Assembly: GCF_017581925.1 (NCBI RefSeq)
Contig: NZ_JAGEVG010000008.1
Location: 1-64,000 of the forward strand
Source: Gelidibacter pelagius
GTDB lineage: Bacteria > Bacteroidota > Bacteroidia > Flavobacteriales > Flavobacteriaceae
Direction of reading: 5' to 3'
DNA: 64,000 nt
Position numbers and translations under genes: made by a program
Notes under the pieces: model-generated
What the model was told of the DNA's origin: nothing
The model's input: the letters and a program-made list of their open reading frames with translations, nothing else
Database searches by the model: none
Shown here: piece after piece, positions 1-8,622 of the stretch
Layout of the letters: every line of letters starts with the position of its first letter
Position numbering within the stretch: position 1 is the first letter of the stretch

Positions 1-317
1 TCTCGAAAACAAGGAACAGGAACATTTCCACTCTCAAATCCTTAAAAAAGGATACCCTTTAAAATAGACATGCGGATTTTAGGAGCTATCGGGAAAGAAC
101 AAAGATTTGATTGAACTAAATAGACAACATCTGCTGTTTATATTATAATTGTCCAAGTACTCTCCTATAAGTAATTTCTAAAAAGAAATTGTCATTTTAA
201 AAGTCCTGTAACAATCCATCTTTTTAATGGGTTTGTTAATTTTTATTTTTTTATAGGCCACTAATGATAGTTAGTAAAAAAAAGCGACTATAAGCCGCTC
301 TTCTTTCGCCACATTTC
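1..317. other. intergenic left edge
   Basis: No convincing complete gene is visible here. A short plus-strand open frame running in from the window edge and stopping at base 67 (ending ..KKGYPLK) could be the last 21 codons of an upstream gene, but nothing in it identifies a family. The rest is AT-rich, and the minus-strand terminator of the vWA gene lies at its right end. Confidence 0.4.
276..300 (-). terminator. terminator of the vWA gene
   Basis: On the minus strand an imperfect hairpin (AGCGGCTT / AGTCGCT arms around a short AT loop) is followed by a run of eight T, 18 bases past the stop codon of the vWA gene. Confidence 0.55.
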
Positions 318-2204
318 TTATAAACTTTGATAAGACTCCACTAATCTTATAAATTCTGATCTGTAGCCGTTAGCATCACTTCCTCTACCTTGTTTCGCCA
401 TTTCTGCAACATCCTTTAGAGTCGCCTTATTATCAAATTTCGATTCTCTAAGTTGCATTCCCAACATGGCCACTGAAGAGGCAAATTTGAGATCTTCTGA
501 AGGTTCAGAAACTTCATCCTTTTGAACGTGTACCATTTCGATACTCTTATTGCCATCGGGTTTTTTATATCTAAATTTTACCGTAAACAATTCATCAGAA
601 TAATTAGTTGTTACTGTTGGCTTCGTATACTTCAAATCGTCTACATCCTTCAAATAATCACTTTCTACACCCGTAGGAATAACTTCATAAAGCGCTGTAA
701 CTGTATGACCGCTTCCCAATTCGCCCGCATCTTTTGTGTCATCAATGAAATCTTCATCGGCCAACAATCTATTTTCATAACCTATCAAACGGTAGGCTTG
801 GACTTTGTTAGGATTAAACTCAATTTGGATTTTCACATCTTTGGCAATGGTGTATAAAGTGCCACCAAATTCTTTACCGAAGGTTTTTTGTGCCTCTTGC
901 ATCGTATCAATATAAGCGTGGTTTCCGTTGCCCTTATTGGCTAATGTTTCTAATTTTGAATCTTTATAATTTCCAAAACCGAATCCCAATACCGATAAGA
1001 ACACGCCGCTTTCACGCTTCTCTTCAATCAGTTTCTCCATGTCCTTATCACTGGATACACCAACATTAAAGTCGCCGTCAGTAGCAAGAATCACACGATT
1101 GTTTCCATTTCTAATAAAATTCTCCTGAGCAATCTTGTACGCCAATTCAATACCTGCACCACCAGCTGTTGATCCACCTGCACTTAAATTGTCCAAAGCA
1201 TTGCTAATTTTTTCTTTATGTGCACCAGAAGTTGGCGGCAATACCATGCCAGCCGCTCCGGCATAAACCACAATCGCTATCTTATCTTTTTCTCTTAATT
1301 GATTGACCAATAGTTTAAATGCCGATTTCAATAATGGAAGTTTATTTGTACTATTCATAGATCCAGACACATCAATCAAAAAAGTCAAGTTTGATGCTGG
1401 TAATTCTTCATTTTTATAGGTTTTGCCTTGAAGGCCTATTTTTACAATTTTAGTATCTACATTCCATGGGGTTTTTGCAACCTCTGTATGGATCGAAAAA
1501 GGATGCTGATCTGTGGGCTGTGGATAATTATAGTTGAAATAATTGATCATTTCTTCAATCCTTACGGCATCTGCAGGGATTTTCTGTCCGTTATTGATCA
1601 TCCGTCTAATATTACTATAAGACGCTTTATCCACATCAATTGAAAAGGTCGACAAAGGAGAAAGCGAAACACGTTCAAATTGATTTTCAACGATTTCGGC
1701 ATAAGAATCTTCGTTTCCTATTTCAGGGTGATGTGGTTTATAATTGTCTCTCTGCGTATCAATAAGTATTCCCCGTCTTCTATACTCATGTGGAGCAACC
1801 TGACCATTCTTTCTTTTAGTGAGAGATGACGATTGTTCACGTCTTACTGAGCCTGTTAAAAACGACTTCCTATTGTTTCCATAACCCACAATTACCACTT
1901 CTTCCAAGGCAGCGCTATCTTCTTCTAAAGTAACATTGAGCACCGTTTCTTTTCTAAGCTTAAATTCTTGGGTCTTGAAGGCAATATAACTGAACTGAAG
2001 GATGTCACCCTCGGTCGCCATTATGGTATATTTACCATCAAAATCGGTTTGAGTTCCTGTTGTGGTCCCTTTTATAACGACATTGACTCCTGGCAATGGC
2101 AATCCATCAGAAGACGAACTCACTATTCCAGTAATCGTTTTTTGCTGTGCTTGTAATTGTATTGAGATAATTAATACAAAGACGAACTGTATGACTGTTT
2201 TCAT
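318..2204 (-). CDS. secreted vWA protein with N-terminal CarboxypepD_reg-like domain
   Basis: A 628-residue protein with a signal peptide (residues 1-19, cut after LQA). Residues about 23-105 form a CarboxypepD_reg-like beta-sandwich ending in VVIVGYG (103-109), the same junction seen at the start of SusC/RagA-type TonB receptor plugs. A YfbK-type vWA N-terminal region follows (about 185-270), then a von Willebrand factor A domain with an intact MIDAS DVSGS beginning at Asp278 and the ATDGDFN strand. The C-terminal part resembles DUF3520, which usually follows this vWA type. Such proteins are exported and probably bind partners through the metal site; the actual function is unknown. The gene appears monocistronic, with its own terminator and 81 bp to menE upstream. 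Confidence 0.88.
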   Translation of the reverse strand: MKTVIQFVFVLIISIQLQAQQKTITGIVSSSSDGLPLPGVNVVIKGTTTGTQTDFDGKYTIMATEGDILQFSYIAFKTQEFKLRKETVLNVTLEEDSAALEEVVIVGYGNNRKSFLTGSVRREQSSSLTKRKNGQVAPHEYRRRGILIDTQRDNYKPHHPEIGNEDSYAEIVENQFERVSLSPLSTFSIDVDKASYSNIRRMINNGQKIPADAVRIEEMINYFNYNYPQPTDQHPFSIHTEVAKTPWNVDTKIVKIGLQGKTYKNEELPASNLTFLIDVSGSMNSTNKLPLLKSAFKLLVNQLREKDKIAIVVYAGAAGMVLPPTSGAHKEKISNALDNLSAGGSTAGGAGIELAYKIAQENFIRNGNNRVILATDGDFNVGVSSDKDMEKLIEEKRESGVFLSVLGFGFGNYKDSKLETLANKGNGNHAYIDTMQEAQKTFGKEFGGTLYTIAKDVKIQIEFNPNKVQAYRLIGYENRLLADEDFIDDTKDAGELGSGHTVTALYEVIPTGVESDYLKDVDDLKYTKPTVTTNYSDELFTVKFRYKKPDGNKSIEMVHVQKDEVSEPSEDLKFASSVAMLGMQLRESKFDNKATLKDVAEMAKQGRGSDANGYRSEFIRLVESYQSL

Positions 2205-2285
2205 AATAATTGATTTTAGTTTACAGTAAAACTATACTCTAAAACCATCTTATAAAACCAGAAATGAGTGAAGTGGACGTTTTGC

Positions 2286-3356
2286 TTAGTGAACGTCTGT
2301 TTTCAACAATTTAAGTGTTTCCTTACGTTGGATTTTACCAGTTGCGGTTTCCTTAAACTTAGGAAGGAAATAAATTTCTTTAGGAATTTCTAATTTGTCC
2401 AGCTCTCTAAAAGTTGAAGTTTTCAGAGTGTTTTTATCACTTTCTACAATAATGATGAGTTTTTCACCTAAGTCTGAATCTGGTTCAGAAGCGATAAAAA
2501 AGCGCTCTTTGATTTGATCCACAAGTTTGGCTTCAATTTGTTCGGGAAACAATTTCACACCTCCTGAATTGACCATATTATCAAGGCGACCAATCAATTC
2601 AAATTCTGTAGCTGAATGCAATTTCACCACATCAGTGGTAATTAACCGCTCTGACGTCACTTTTGGAGCGTCAATAATCAAACAGCCCCTATCATCTTGT
2701 GAAATTTTTACTTTTGGAAATACCTTGAAATAATCCATTTTATGTTTCCCATTCATCCGTTTTACAGCAACGTGGCTCACCGTTTCAGTCATTCCGTACG
2801 TGGCATATATTTTAGTTTTCAAGCCTTGGACGGATGCTTCCAACGATTTTGAAATAGCAGCTCCCCCAATGATCAAGGTTTTGATATTGTGGATGTATTT
2901 TACTGTGTTTTTCAATTGTATGGGAATCATGGCACAAAAATCATAGGTCTTGCCATAATCGAAGACAGGCTGTGTAGTTGGGTCAACAAAGTCAAGTTCC
3001 AATCCTAATACCATTGCTCGTACCAACATCATTTTTCCTGCAATATAATGGGTTGGCAAACAAAGTAAAGCCGTTTGGCCTGGTTCCATTTTAAAATAGT
3101 CACCCGTGGCAATTGAAGAATTGACCATGGCTTGCTTGCTCACTCTCATCAATTTCGGTTGTCCGGTAGATCCCGAAGTCCGTACGTTGATATAATCTTT
3201 GGCGTCCAACCAATCCATTAGAAAATCACCCATGACTTTTTCATAGGGCGCACCTTCCTTGACTAAGCTGTAAGCAACTTCTTTAAGTTCTTCAGCAGTG
3301 TATTTATTGGCATTTAATTTGAATTTTAAATGGATTTTATCAAATGTTGGCGTCAT
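2286..3356 (-). CDS. menE: o-succinylbenzoate--CoA ligase (MenE-type AMP-binding protein)
   Basis: Adenylate-forming enzyme of 356 residues that would activate o-succinylbenzoate to its CoA thioester in menaquinone synthesis. Visible motifs are the P-loop TSGSTGQPK (near residue 60), the A5 motif YGMTE, the GRLDNMVNSGG hinge region and the C-terminal lysine motif TGKIQRK. It is shorter than the roughly 450-residue proteobacterial enzyme because the N-terminal region is trimmed, as is usual in Bacteroidota. It is the last gene of the menC-CPBP-menE unit, 91 bp after the CPBP gene. AMP-binding enzymes can be promiscuous, but the location next to menC makes MenE much the best call. Confidence 0.9.
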   Translation of the reverse strand: MTPTFDKIHLKFKLNANKYTAEELKEVAYSLVKEGAPYEKVMGDFLMDWLDAKDYINVRTSGSTGQPKLMRVSKQAMVNSSIATGDYFKMEPGQTALLCLPTHYIAGKMMLVRAMVLGLELDFVDPTTQPVFDYGKTYDFCAMIPIQLKNTVKYIHNIKTLIIGGAAISKSLEASVQGLKTKIYATYGMTETVSHVAVKRMNGKHKMDYFKVFPKVKISQDDRGCLIIDAPKVTSERLITTDVVKLHSATEFELIGRLDNMVNSGGVKLFPEQIEAKLVDQIKERFFIASEPDSDLGEKLIIIVESDKNTLKTSTFRELDKLEIPKEIYFLPKFKETATGKIQRKETLKLLKTDVH

Positions 3357-3447
3357 TTTGTGGGCTTTTTAATTATGATTATATGCGTTAACGAAGGTAT
3401 TGATTTCATGCAGAATCCGATTGTTTATCCTGAAAAAATATTGAAAT

Positions 3448-4434
3448 TTATTCAGTTCCAATCTCATTGATCTCTTCCAGTACTCTGTAATCTTCTTTTG
3501 CCGGCTCAATGACTTTTCCGAAAAGTTTCCCTTTCCAATCCGTCCATTTATAGAGTTTTGAGAGAATAAACAGAATAATAGGAAACATGACAAACACAGG
3601 CATAAAAACATCCATGAATTCTGCCGCTTGTGGATCTGACATGTCTTTAAAAATAGAATGGGTCTGAAATGCAGTCCAATCTGCAGTGACCAATAATGCT
3701 GTAAATAAATTGTTGGCCGCGTGAAATCCCAAAGACAGTTCCAAACCTTCATCCATCAAGGTCATGATCCCTAAAAACAATCCTGTGCCAATATAATACA
3801 CCATGATAATTGGTCCTAATTTGTCCACTTCTGGATTGGCAATATGCATCAGACCGAAGATGACAGAAGTAATCACCAGAGGAATCCATTTGTATTTAGT
3901 AACCACCCCTATCCCCTGCATCAAATAGCCTCTAAACAAATACTCCTCAAAACTGGTTTGTAACGGCACCAAAAGAATGGCAATGACGCACAAAATCAAA
4001 AAAGGTTGTAATTTGAAATTGAAGACATAGTCCTCTGGTGACATGTAATAATCAACTAAAATCAGGCTTGAAGATAAAATACCCCAGAAGAAAAAGATGA
4101 CCCAGAAACGTTTCCAATCAATCTTTGGTCGTGCCGTTGTCAGAGAAGTAATGGTCTGTTTGTGCAACCATTTTACGGCACCAAGCAAAAACAAGAATCC
4201 ACCAACAAAAGGAAGTAATATAAATATTAAATTAACATTGGACTCAAACAATCCCATAAGATAGGCGGTATCACCCATTTGGGACGGATCTATCGAACCG
4301 CTTTGCATGGTTTTAAACATAATAGCAATACCATGTGGAATTGAAAAAATAAACACCCCCATGATGGCAATTATCAAACCGACCACATAACGCCACCACT
4401 CATGTAAACCTTTATACGCTTGAGCTATATACAT
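3448..4434 (-). CDS. CPBP family intramembrane metalloprotease
   Basis: A polytopic membrane protein of 328 residues. All three signature motifs of the CPBP (CAAX protease and bacteriocin-processing, Abi) family are present: EEYLFR at residues 163-168, FGLMH about 30 residues later, and HAANN further on. These supply the glutamates, histidines and asparagine of the family's active site. The substrate is not known. It starts 6 bp after the menC stop and precedes menE, so it is co-transcribed with menaquinone genes. The family includes prenyl-protein proteases, but no prenylated protein substrate can be seen here. Confidence 0.9.
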   Translation of the reverse strand: MYIAQAYKGLHEWWRYVVGLIIAIMGVFIFSIPHGIAIMFKTMQSGSIDPSQMGDTAYLMGLFESNVNLIFILLPFVGGFLFLLGAVKWLHKQTITSLTTARPKIDWKRFWVIFFFWGILSSSLILVDYYMSPEDYVFNFKLQPFLILCVIAILLVPLQTSFEEYLFRGYLMQGIGVVTKYKWIPLVITSVIFGLMHIANPEVDKLGPIIMVYYIGTGLFLGIMTLMDEGLELSLGFHAANNLFTALLVTADWTAFQTHSIFKDMSDPQAAEFMDVFMPVFVMFPIILFILSKLYKWTDWKGKLFGKVIEPAKEDYRVLEEINEIGTE

Positions 4435-4440
4435 ATTAAC

Positions 4441-5475
4441 CTATAAATTAAAATTCCAATTTGTTTTTTTATTATACTGCAAAGTACCATTTTTTACCTC
4501 CAACGGACTGGCAATATTATTGGCAAATAAACTTCCAGTTCCAAGTCCTTGAGGTCGATCATTTTGCAAAGTGTAGGTCCATTGCGCAATCGCATTCAAT
4601 CCTACATTACTCTCTAATGCACTCGTAATCCAATAGTCTATTTTACCATCTTTAGCGGCTTCAATCCAAGAATTACTACCATGAAATCCACCTACCAGTG
4701 TTGGTTTTAAAATAATATACTGTGGTTTTATGGTTTGTAGTAAATCATACTTATCTGAGAGATCAAAAATGCCAATCAATTCTTCATCCAAGGCAATATC
4801 CAGCGGCGTGGTTTGGCAAAGTCTGGCCATCTCCTCCACTTGCCCCTGTCTAATGGGTTGTTCTATGGAATGTAAATGATAGTCTGACAAGCGCTTTAAT
4901 TTTTCTAAAGCCTCGTCAGGAGAAAATGCACCATTGGCATCCACACGCAATTCAATATCGGTAGCTGAAAAATGGGTTCTTATGGATTTAAGCAAATCTA
5001 ATTCGGTTTGAAAATCGATGGCACCAATTTTAAGTTTGATACAGGTGAACCCCTCATCAATCTTTGATGTGATCTGCTCTCTCATAAAAGCTTCCGATCC
5101 CATCCAAATCAATCCGTTGATTGGAATAGCATCATCACCGTTCGTGAATTTGGACGGAAACAATTCAAAATCGGTCTCGCTTTCAAAATCAAGAAAAGCC
5201 ATTTCCAGTCCGAATTGAATACTCGGGAATTCTTGAAGCTTTGATAGAAGTACGTCCTTCCCCAAAAAAATATTTTTACAAACCCAAGACAGCACAGATT
5301 CAAAATCTGGTCTATCATCTACGGACAAGCCTCTAAACATGCCACATTCGCCAATGCCTTTTTTGCCTTCAGATGCAATCATAATGAACCAAGTGTCCTT
5401 TGTTTTTAGGATGCCACGAGAGGTTCCACTGGCTTGTTTAAAGTTGAGCGTGTGTTTTTGGTAGGTTGCTGTCAT
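4441..5475 (-). CDS. menC: o-succinylbenzoate synthase
   Basis: Enolase-superfamily enzyme (344 residues from the chosen start) that dehydrates SHCHC to o-succinylbenzoate. Seen in order are the KLKIG lysine motif, the metal ligands in RVDANGAFS, EQPI and ALDEEL, and the second catalytic lysine in ILKPTLVGG. An in-frame ATG seven codons upstream gives the leader MTIFDHI, which does not look like family N-terminal sequence, so I start at MTATYQKH. It heads the menC-CPBP-menE operon and is divergent from the sterol-desaturase gene. Confidence 0.92.
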   Translation of the reverse strand: MTATYQKHTLNFKQASGTSRGILKTKDTWFIMIASEGKKGIGECGMFRGLSVDDRPDFESVLSWVCKNIFLGKDVLLSKLQEFPSIQFGLEMAFLDFESETDFELFPSKFTNGDDAIPINGLIWMGSEAFMREQITSKIDEGFTCIKLKIGAIDFQTELDLLKSIRTHFSATDIELRVDANGAFSPDEALEKLKRLSDYHLHSIEQPIRQGQVEEMARLCQTTPLDIALDEELIGIFDLSDKYDLLQTIKPQYIILKPTLVGGFHGSNSWIEAAKDGKIDYWITSALESNVGLNAIAQWTYTLQNDRPQGLGTGSLFANNIASPLEVKNGTLQYNKKTNWNFNL

Positions 5476-5545
5476 AATATGGTCAAAAATAGTCAAATAA
5501 TTTTGTATTTTTAAGAATTGAAAAGAGGACTTACTCTCGATTGTT

Positions 5546-5553
5546 TATGTTTG
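5546..5553 (+). promoter_or_regulatory. possible -7 element (TATGTTTG) for the sterol-desaturase gene
   Basis: TATGTTTG matches the Flavobacteria/Bacteroides consensus TAnnTTTG exactly, in the divergent spacer between menC and the sterol-desaturase gene. No TTG lies at the expected 17-19 bp upstream, so support is partial. Confidence 0.3.
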
Positions 5554-5614
5554 GGACGATATATGCCAGGTATAACAATGTATATTAAAACTTAATTTTT
5601 ATAACTCCTTAATA

Positions 5615-6613
5615 ATGATGCCTGAGTTTCCAAATATTATTCTTTATGCCATTCCGTTTTTTGTCATTTCGATGTTGTTGGAACTTTATGTCAGCATCAA
5701 GGAAAACAAGAAAACCTATGAAACTAAAGATGCCTTTACCTCTATTGCGATGGGCTTGGGCAATGTGTTTTTGGGCTTTTTCAGTAAAGCCGTAGTGTTA
5801 TTGGTTTTTATGGTGATTTATGAGAACTTCAGAGTTTTCACTATCCCCTTTGCTTGGTGGAGTTTTGTGCTCTTGTTATTTGCCGATGATTTTTCATACT
5901 ATTGGTTCCATCGCATATCGCATGAAAACCGATTGTTTTGGGCATCTCATGTCGTGCACCATTCTTCCGAACATTATAATTTGAGCACTGCCTTACGTCA
6001 AACATGGTCTGGTGGATTTTACACCTTTATTTTCTGGTTATGGCTGCCCTTGATCGGGTTTCATCCCGGAATGATCTTATTGCAGATGTCGGTGAGTCTG
6101 CTGTATCAATTCTGGATCCATACCGAGGCGATCGACAAAATGCCCAAATGGTTTGAGAAAGTGATGAACACTCCTTCGCATCATCGGGTACATCACGGAA
6201 GCAATCCGCTATATTTAGATAGAAACCATGCAGGGATTTTTATTATTTGGGATAAGTTATTTGGCACCTTCCAACCAGAACTCCGGGATGAAAAAGTCGT
6301 TTATGGTTTGGTTTCCAATATCAACACCCATAATCCATTAAAAGTCGCCTTTCATGAATGGATGGCGATGGGAAAAGATGTATTCTCTGGGAAAAAATCG
6401 GTGTTTGATCGCGCGAAATATATTGTCAAACCACCCGGATGGAAACATGATGGCACCGGAAAAGTGAGTGATGATTTGCGTAAGGAATGGCAAGAATCAG
6501 TTGGCAGTAAACAGTCTGCAGTAGGCAGTCAGCAGCCCACCCGTACCGCCATCATGAACGAAGTCGAGGAAGAAAAGGCACTTTCGACAGGATCGGCAAT
6601 CGGTAACAACTAA
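5615..6613 (+). CDS. sterol desaturase family protein (membrane fatty acid hydroxylase superfamily)
   Basis: A membrane di-iron oxygenase of 332 residues with four or more hydrophobic segments. The three histidine boxes are HRISH (from residue 99), HVVHH (from 112) and HHRVHH (from 189), the ligands expected for the fatty acid hydroxylase/sterol desaturase superfamily. The substrate (a lipid or carotenoid) cannot be told from sequence. Two ATG codons in tandem (5615, 5618) could each be the start. The last 35-40 residues are low complexity (SKQSAVGSQQ) and encoded by a 7-nt repeat tract, suggesting repeat invasion of the 3' end. It is followed by an SDR gene on the same strand, and both interrupt the minus-strand men locus. 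Confidence 0.88.
   Translation: MMPEFPNIILYAIPFFVISMLLELYVSIKENKKTYETKDAFTSIAMGLGNVFLGFFSKAVVLLVFMVIYENFRVFTIPFAWWSFVLLLFADDFSYYWFHRISHENRLFWASHVVHHSSEHYNLSTALRQTWSGGFYTFIFWLWLPLIGFHPGMILLQMSVSLLYQFWIHTEAIDKMPKWFEKVMNTPSHHRVHHGSNPLYLDRNHAGIFIIWDKLFGTFQPELRDEKVVYGLVSNINTHNPLKVAFHEWMAMGKDVFSGKKSVFDRAKYIVKPPGWKHDGTGKVSDDLRKEWQESVGSKQSAVGSQQPTRTAIMNEVEEEKALSTGSAIGNN
6496..6537 (+). repeat. heptanucleotide tract inside the 3' end of the sterol-desaturase gene
   Basis: Six consecutive 7-nt units share CAG at fixed positions: ATCAGTT, GGCAGTA, AACAGTC, TGCAGTA, GGCAGTC, AGCAGCC. Because 42 bases are 14 codons the reading frame is kept. Confidence 0.75.
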
Positions 6614-6629
6614 TAAACTGACTAGTGTG

Positions 6630-6717
6630 TTCAGTTTCAACTTCAATTTCAACTTCATTTTGTCACACTAAGCGCAGTCAAGTGTCAAATTCAACTTCAA
6701 CTTCAATTTCAACTTCA
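6630..6717. repeat. hexanucleotide TTTCAA/CTTCAA tracts
   Basis: Two patches of alternating TTTCAA and CTTCAA units (about 6630-6656 and 6689-6717) separated by a unique spacer fill the gap before the SDR gene. The second ends 7 bp before the SDR start codon. Confidence 0.7.
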
Positions 6718-6723
6718 TCATAA

Positions 6724-7515
6724 ATGAATTTCAACAACAAAACCATCTGGATTACAGGCGCCTCAAGTGGCATCGGAAAAGCTCTAGCCTTAACGTTATC
6801 CCAATACAATTGCCAATTGATTCTATCATCAAGACGACAGGATGCGCTTGAAGCTGTCAAACAACAATGCAAAAATCCAGATCGTGTTGCAGTACTGGCT
6901 TTCGACTTAGCGGATTATAATCAGATGCAACCCATTGCACTTAAAGCCATACAATGTTTTGGTAAAATTGATGTCCTTATCAATAACGGTGGTATCAGTC
7001 AACGGTCTTTGGTCATTGATACCCATATTGATGTATATAAGCAACTCATGGATATCGATTATTTGGGTACGGTGGCGCTTACAAAAGCCCTATTGCCTCA
7101 TTTTGTGGAACGCCAAAGGGGCCAATTTGTAACCGTATCAAGTGTCATGGGAAAATTCAGTAGTCCGCTTCGATCAGGATATTGCGGTGCCAAGCATGCT
7201 TTGCACGGCTTTTTTGATACTTTAAGATTGGAACATGACAAAAACAATATAAAAGTGACCATGATCTGTCCAGGTTTTGTCAATACTGATGTCGCAAGAA
7301 ATGCTTTAACCGGCGATGGTAGCCAGCAAAAACACCAAGATGAATCCACCCAAAACGGATTGGATGTGGATGTCTTTGCCAAACGGATGCTCAAAGCGAT
7401 TGAAAAAGAAAAGTTTGAAGTTTATATTGGCAAAACAGAGGTTTTAGGGGTTTATCTGAAGCGCTTTTTACCGAGGTTTTTACATTGGTATTTATTGAGG
7501 AGTGTGGTGAAGTGA
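6724..7515 (+). CDS. short-chain dehydrogenase/reductase (SDR)
   Basis: A classical SDR of 263 residues. The Rossmann glycine motif TGASSGIG lies at residues 10-17, the NNGG structural motif (NNGGIS) follows, then the catalytic serine in VSSVMGKFSS and YCGAK with Tyr153 and Lys157. It should reduce or oxidise a carbonyl/alcohol with NAD(P)H. The substrate is unknown; pairing with the upstream lipid hydroxylase-like gene (110 bp gap) suggests a lipid-modifying role, which is inference. The C-terminus has a basic hydrophobic tail (YLKRFLPRFLHWYLL), as in membrane-associated DHRS7-like SDRs. Confidence 0.88.
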   Translation: MNFNNKTIWITGASSGIGKALALTLSQYNCQLILSSRRQDALEAVKQQCKNPDRVAVLAFDLADYNQMQPIALKAIQCFGKIDVLINNGGISQRSLVIDTHIDVYKQLMDIDYLGTVALTKALLPHFVERQRGQFVTVSSVMGKFSSPLRSGYCGAKHALHGFFDTLRLEHDKNNIKVTMICPGFVNTDVARNALTGDGSQQKHQDESTQNGLDVDVFAKRMLKAIEKEKFEVYIGKTEVLGVYLKRFLPRFLHWYLLRSVVK

Positions 7516-7518
7516 GAA

Positions 7519-8196
7519 TCACAACTCAATCCCCTCGCCAATCTCCAACAACATCAAATCCTTATTCTTATCAAAAAATTGACGTTTGGCTTCTTCATGA
7601 TCGATTTCAATATAACCAAACGTGTCATAATGGTAGCCCATAATTTTATCACATTGGACGAAATCGCTAGCAATGATGGCGTCATCTATACCCATAGTAA
7701 AGTTATCGCCTATTGGTAAAATTGCCAAATCAAGCTTAAGACGCATAGGAATAAGTTTCATATCCATGGTCAATGCGGTATCTCCAGCAATGTAAATATT
7801 TTTTCGTTCGCCTTCAATAACAAAACCTCCTGGTTGTCCGCCATAAGTGCCATCTGCAAATGACGAGGTATGAATAGCGACAACATATTTGACCGTTCCA
7901 AATTCAAAATCCCAAGAGCCGCCATGGTTCATTGGATGGACTTCAAAACCCATAGCCTCAAAATGACTCGCTATTTCAAAGTTGGACACAATCATGGCAT
8001 TGGTGCGCTTGACTATCGCTTCAACATCTAAAATATGGTCTTGATGTGCATGGGTCAATAGAATATAATCCGCTTTTAAAGTATTGATATCGATATGTGA
8101 CGCCTTCTCATTGGCTGAAATAAAAGGATCCACTAAAATGTTGACGTCATTGACTTCAATACCTAAACTTGAGTGACCGTAATATGTGATTTTCAT
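7519..8196 (-). CDS. metal-dependent hydrolase, UPF0173 (MBL-fold)
   Basis: A 225-residue metallo-beta-lactamase-fold protein beginning MKITYYGHSS, the usual start of UPF0173 proteins. The metal motif THAHQDH is present, followed by downstream histidine and aspartate ligands (NHGGS, AGDTA, GYHYDTFG). The open frame extends some 107 codons further upstream, but that part is encoded by intergenic repeat DNA and I reject it; ATG at 8194-8196 gives the family's normal length. It follows menA in transcription order after a 583-bp repeat-rich gap, so its co-transcription with the men genes is uncertain. The substrate is unknown. Confidence 0.88.
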   Translation of the reverse strand: MKITYYGHSSLGIEVNDVNILVDPFISANEKASHIDINTLKADYILLTHAHQDHILDVEAIVKRTNAMIVSNFEIASHFEAMGFEVHPMNHGGSWDFEFGTVKYVVAIHTSSFADGTYGGQPGGFVIEGERKNIYIAGDTALTMDMKLIPMRLKLDLAILPIGDNFTMGIDDAIIASDFVQCDKIMGYHYDTFGYIEIDHEEAKRQFFDKNKDLMLLEIGEGIEL

Positions 8197-8452
8197 GATT
8201 TTGCAAATTTGTTGTATAAATTGTTTGAACGACTTAAATATATTCAAAATATTTATGAACGACTCCTTTTTTGGGCGATAAAAAGTGGTATTATAGGAAG
8301 ATTGGATCGGTACGATGGACGTGGGATGGAATTTGAAACTTGACTTTAAAAAAATGTTGGAGTAACTGCTTCTTTTGATTACGTAGTTTCTGGGTCGTAA
8401 CATAGAATTAAGAAAATCGGGGATATTAGAACCAATCTCGGCTTGCCATCCT

Positions 8453-8523
8453 GAGACCCCGCCCTTCGGCGGGGTTGGGAAACCAACTATTTTGAATGCG
8501 CATTTCATGCTTTTCAAAATAGG
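8453..8523. repeat. composite palindromic element, copy 1
   Basis: A GC hairpin (GACCCCGCC / GGCGGGGTT arms, 8455-8476) is followed after 10 bases by a 36-base imperfect palindrome (8487-8522) with perfect 10-base outer arms CTATTTTGAA / TTCAAAATAG and an inner GCATTTCATGC hairpin. The same order occurs in copy 2. Confidence 0.85.
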
Positions 8524-8550
8524 GTGCAGAAATATGGCGTTTGTTAGTTT

Positions 8551-8622
8551 GAGACCCCGCTAAAAAGCGGGGTTAGTTCAACCAGCTATTTTGAATGCGC
8601 ATTTCATGCTTTTCAAAATAGG
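8551..8622. repeat. composite palindromic element, copy 2
   Basis: Second copy, 98-99 bases from the first. The GC hairpin has a changed inner stem and loop (GACCCCGCT AAAA AGCGGGGTT) that still pairs, and the 36-base palindrome (8586-8621) is identical to copy 1. Confidence 0.85.

Noticed and set aside
2-67. Possible C-terminus of a plus-strand gene entering from the left edge
   Set aside because: Only 21 codons are visible and no family can be recognised; noted in the intergenic entry.
3369-3752. Open frame overlapping the CPBP gene in another frame on the same strand
   Set aside because: Composition is biased and the CPBP frame has all family motifs, so this is an overlap artefact.
8197-8517. 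In-frame upstream extension of the UPF0173 gene
   Set aside because: The extra 107 codons cross the palindromic repeat and do not look like family sequence; the standard start at 8196 fits the family length.
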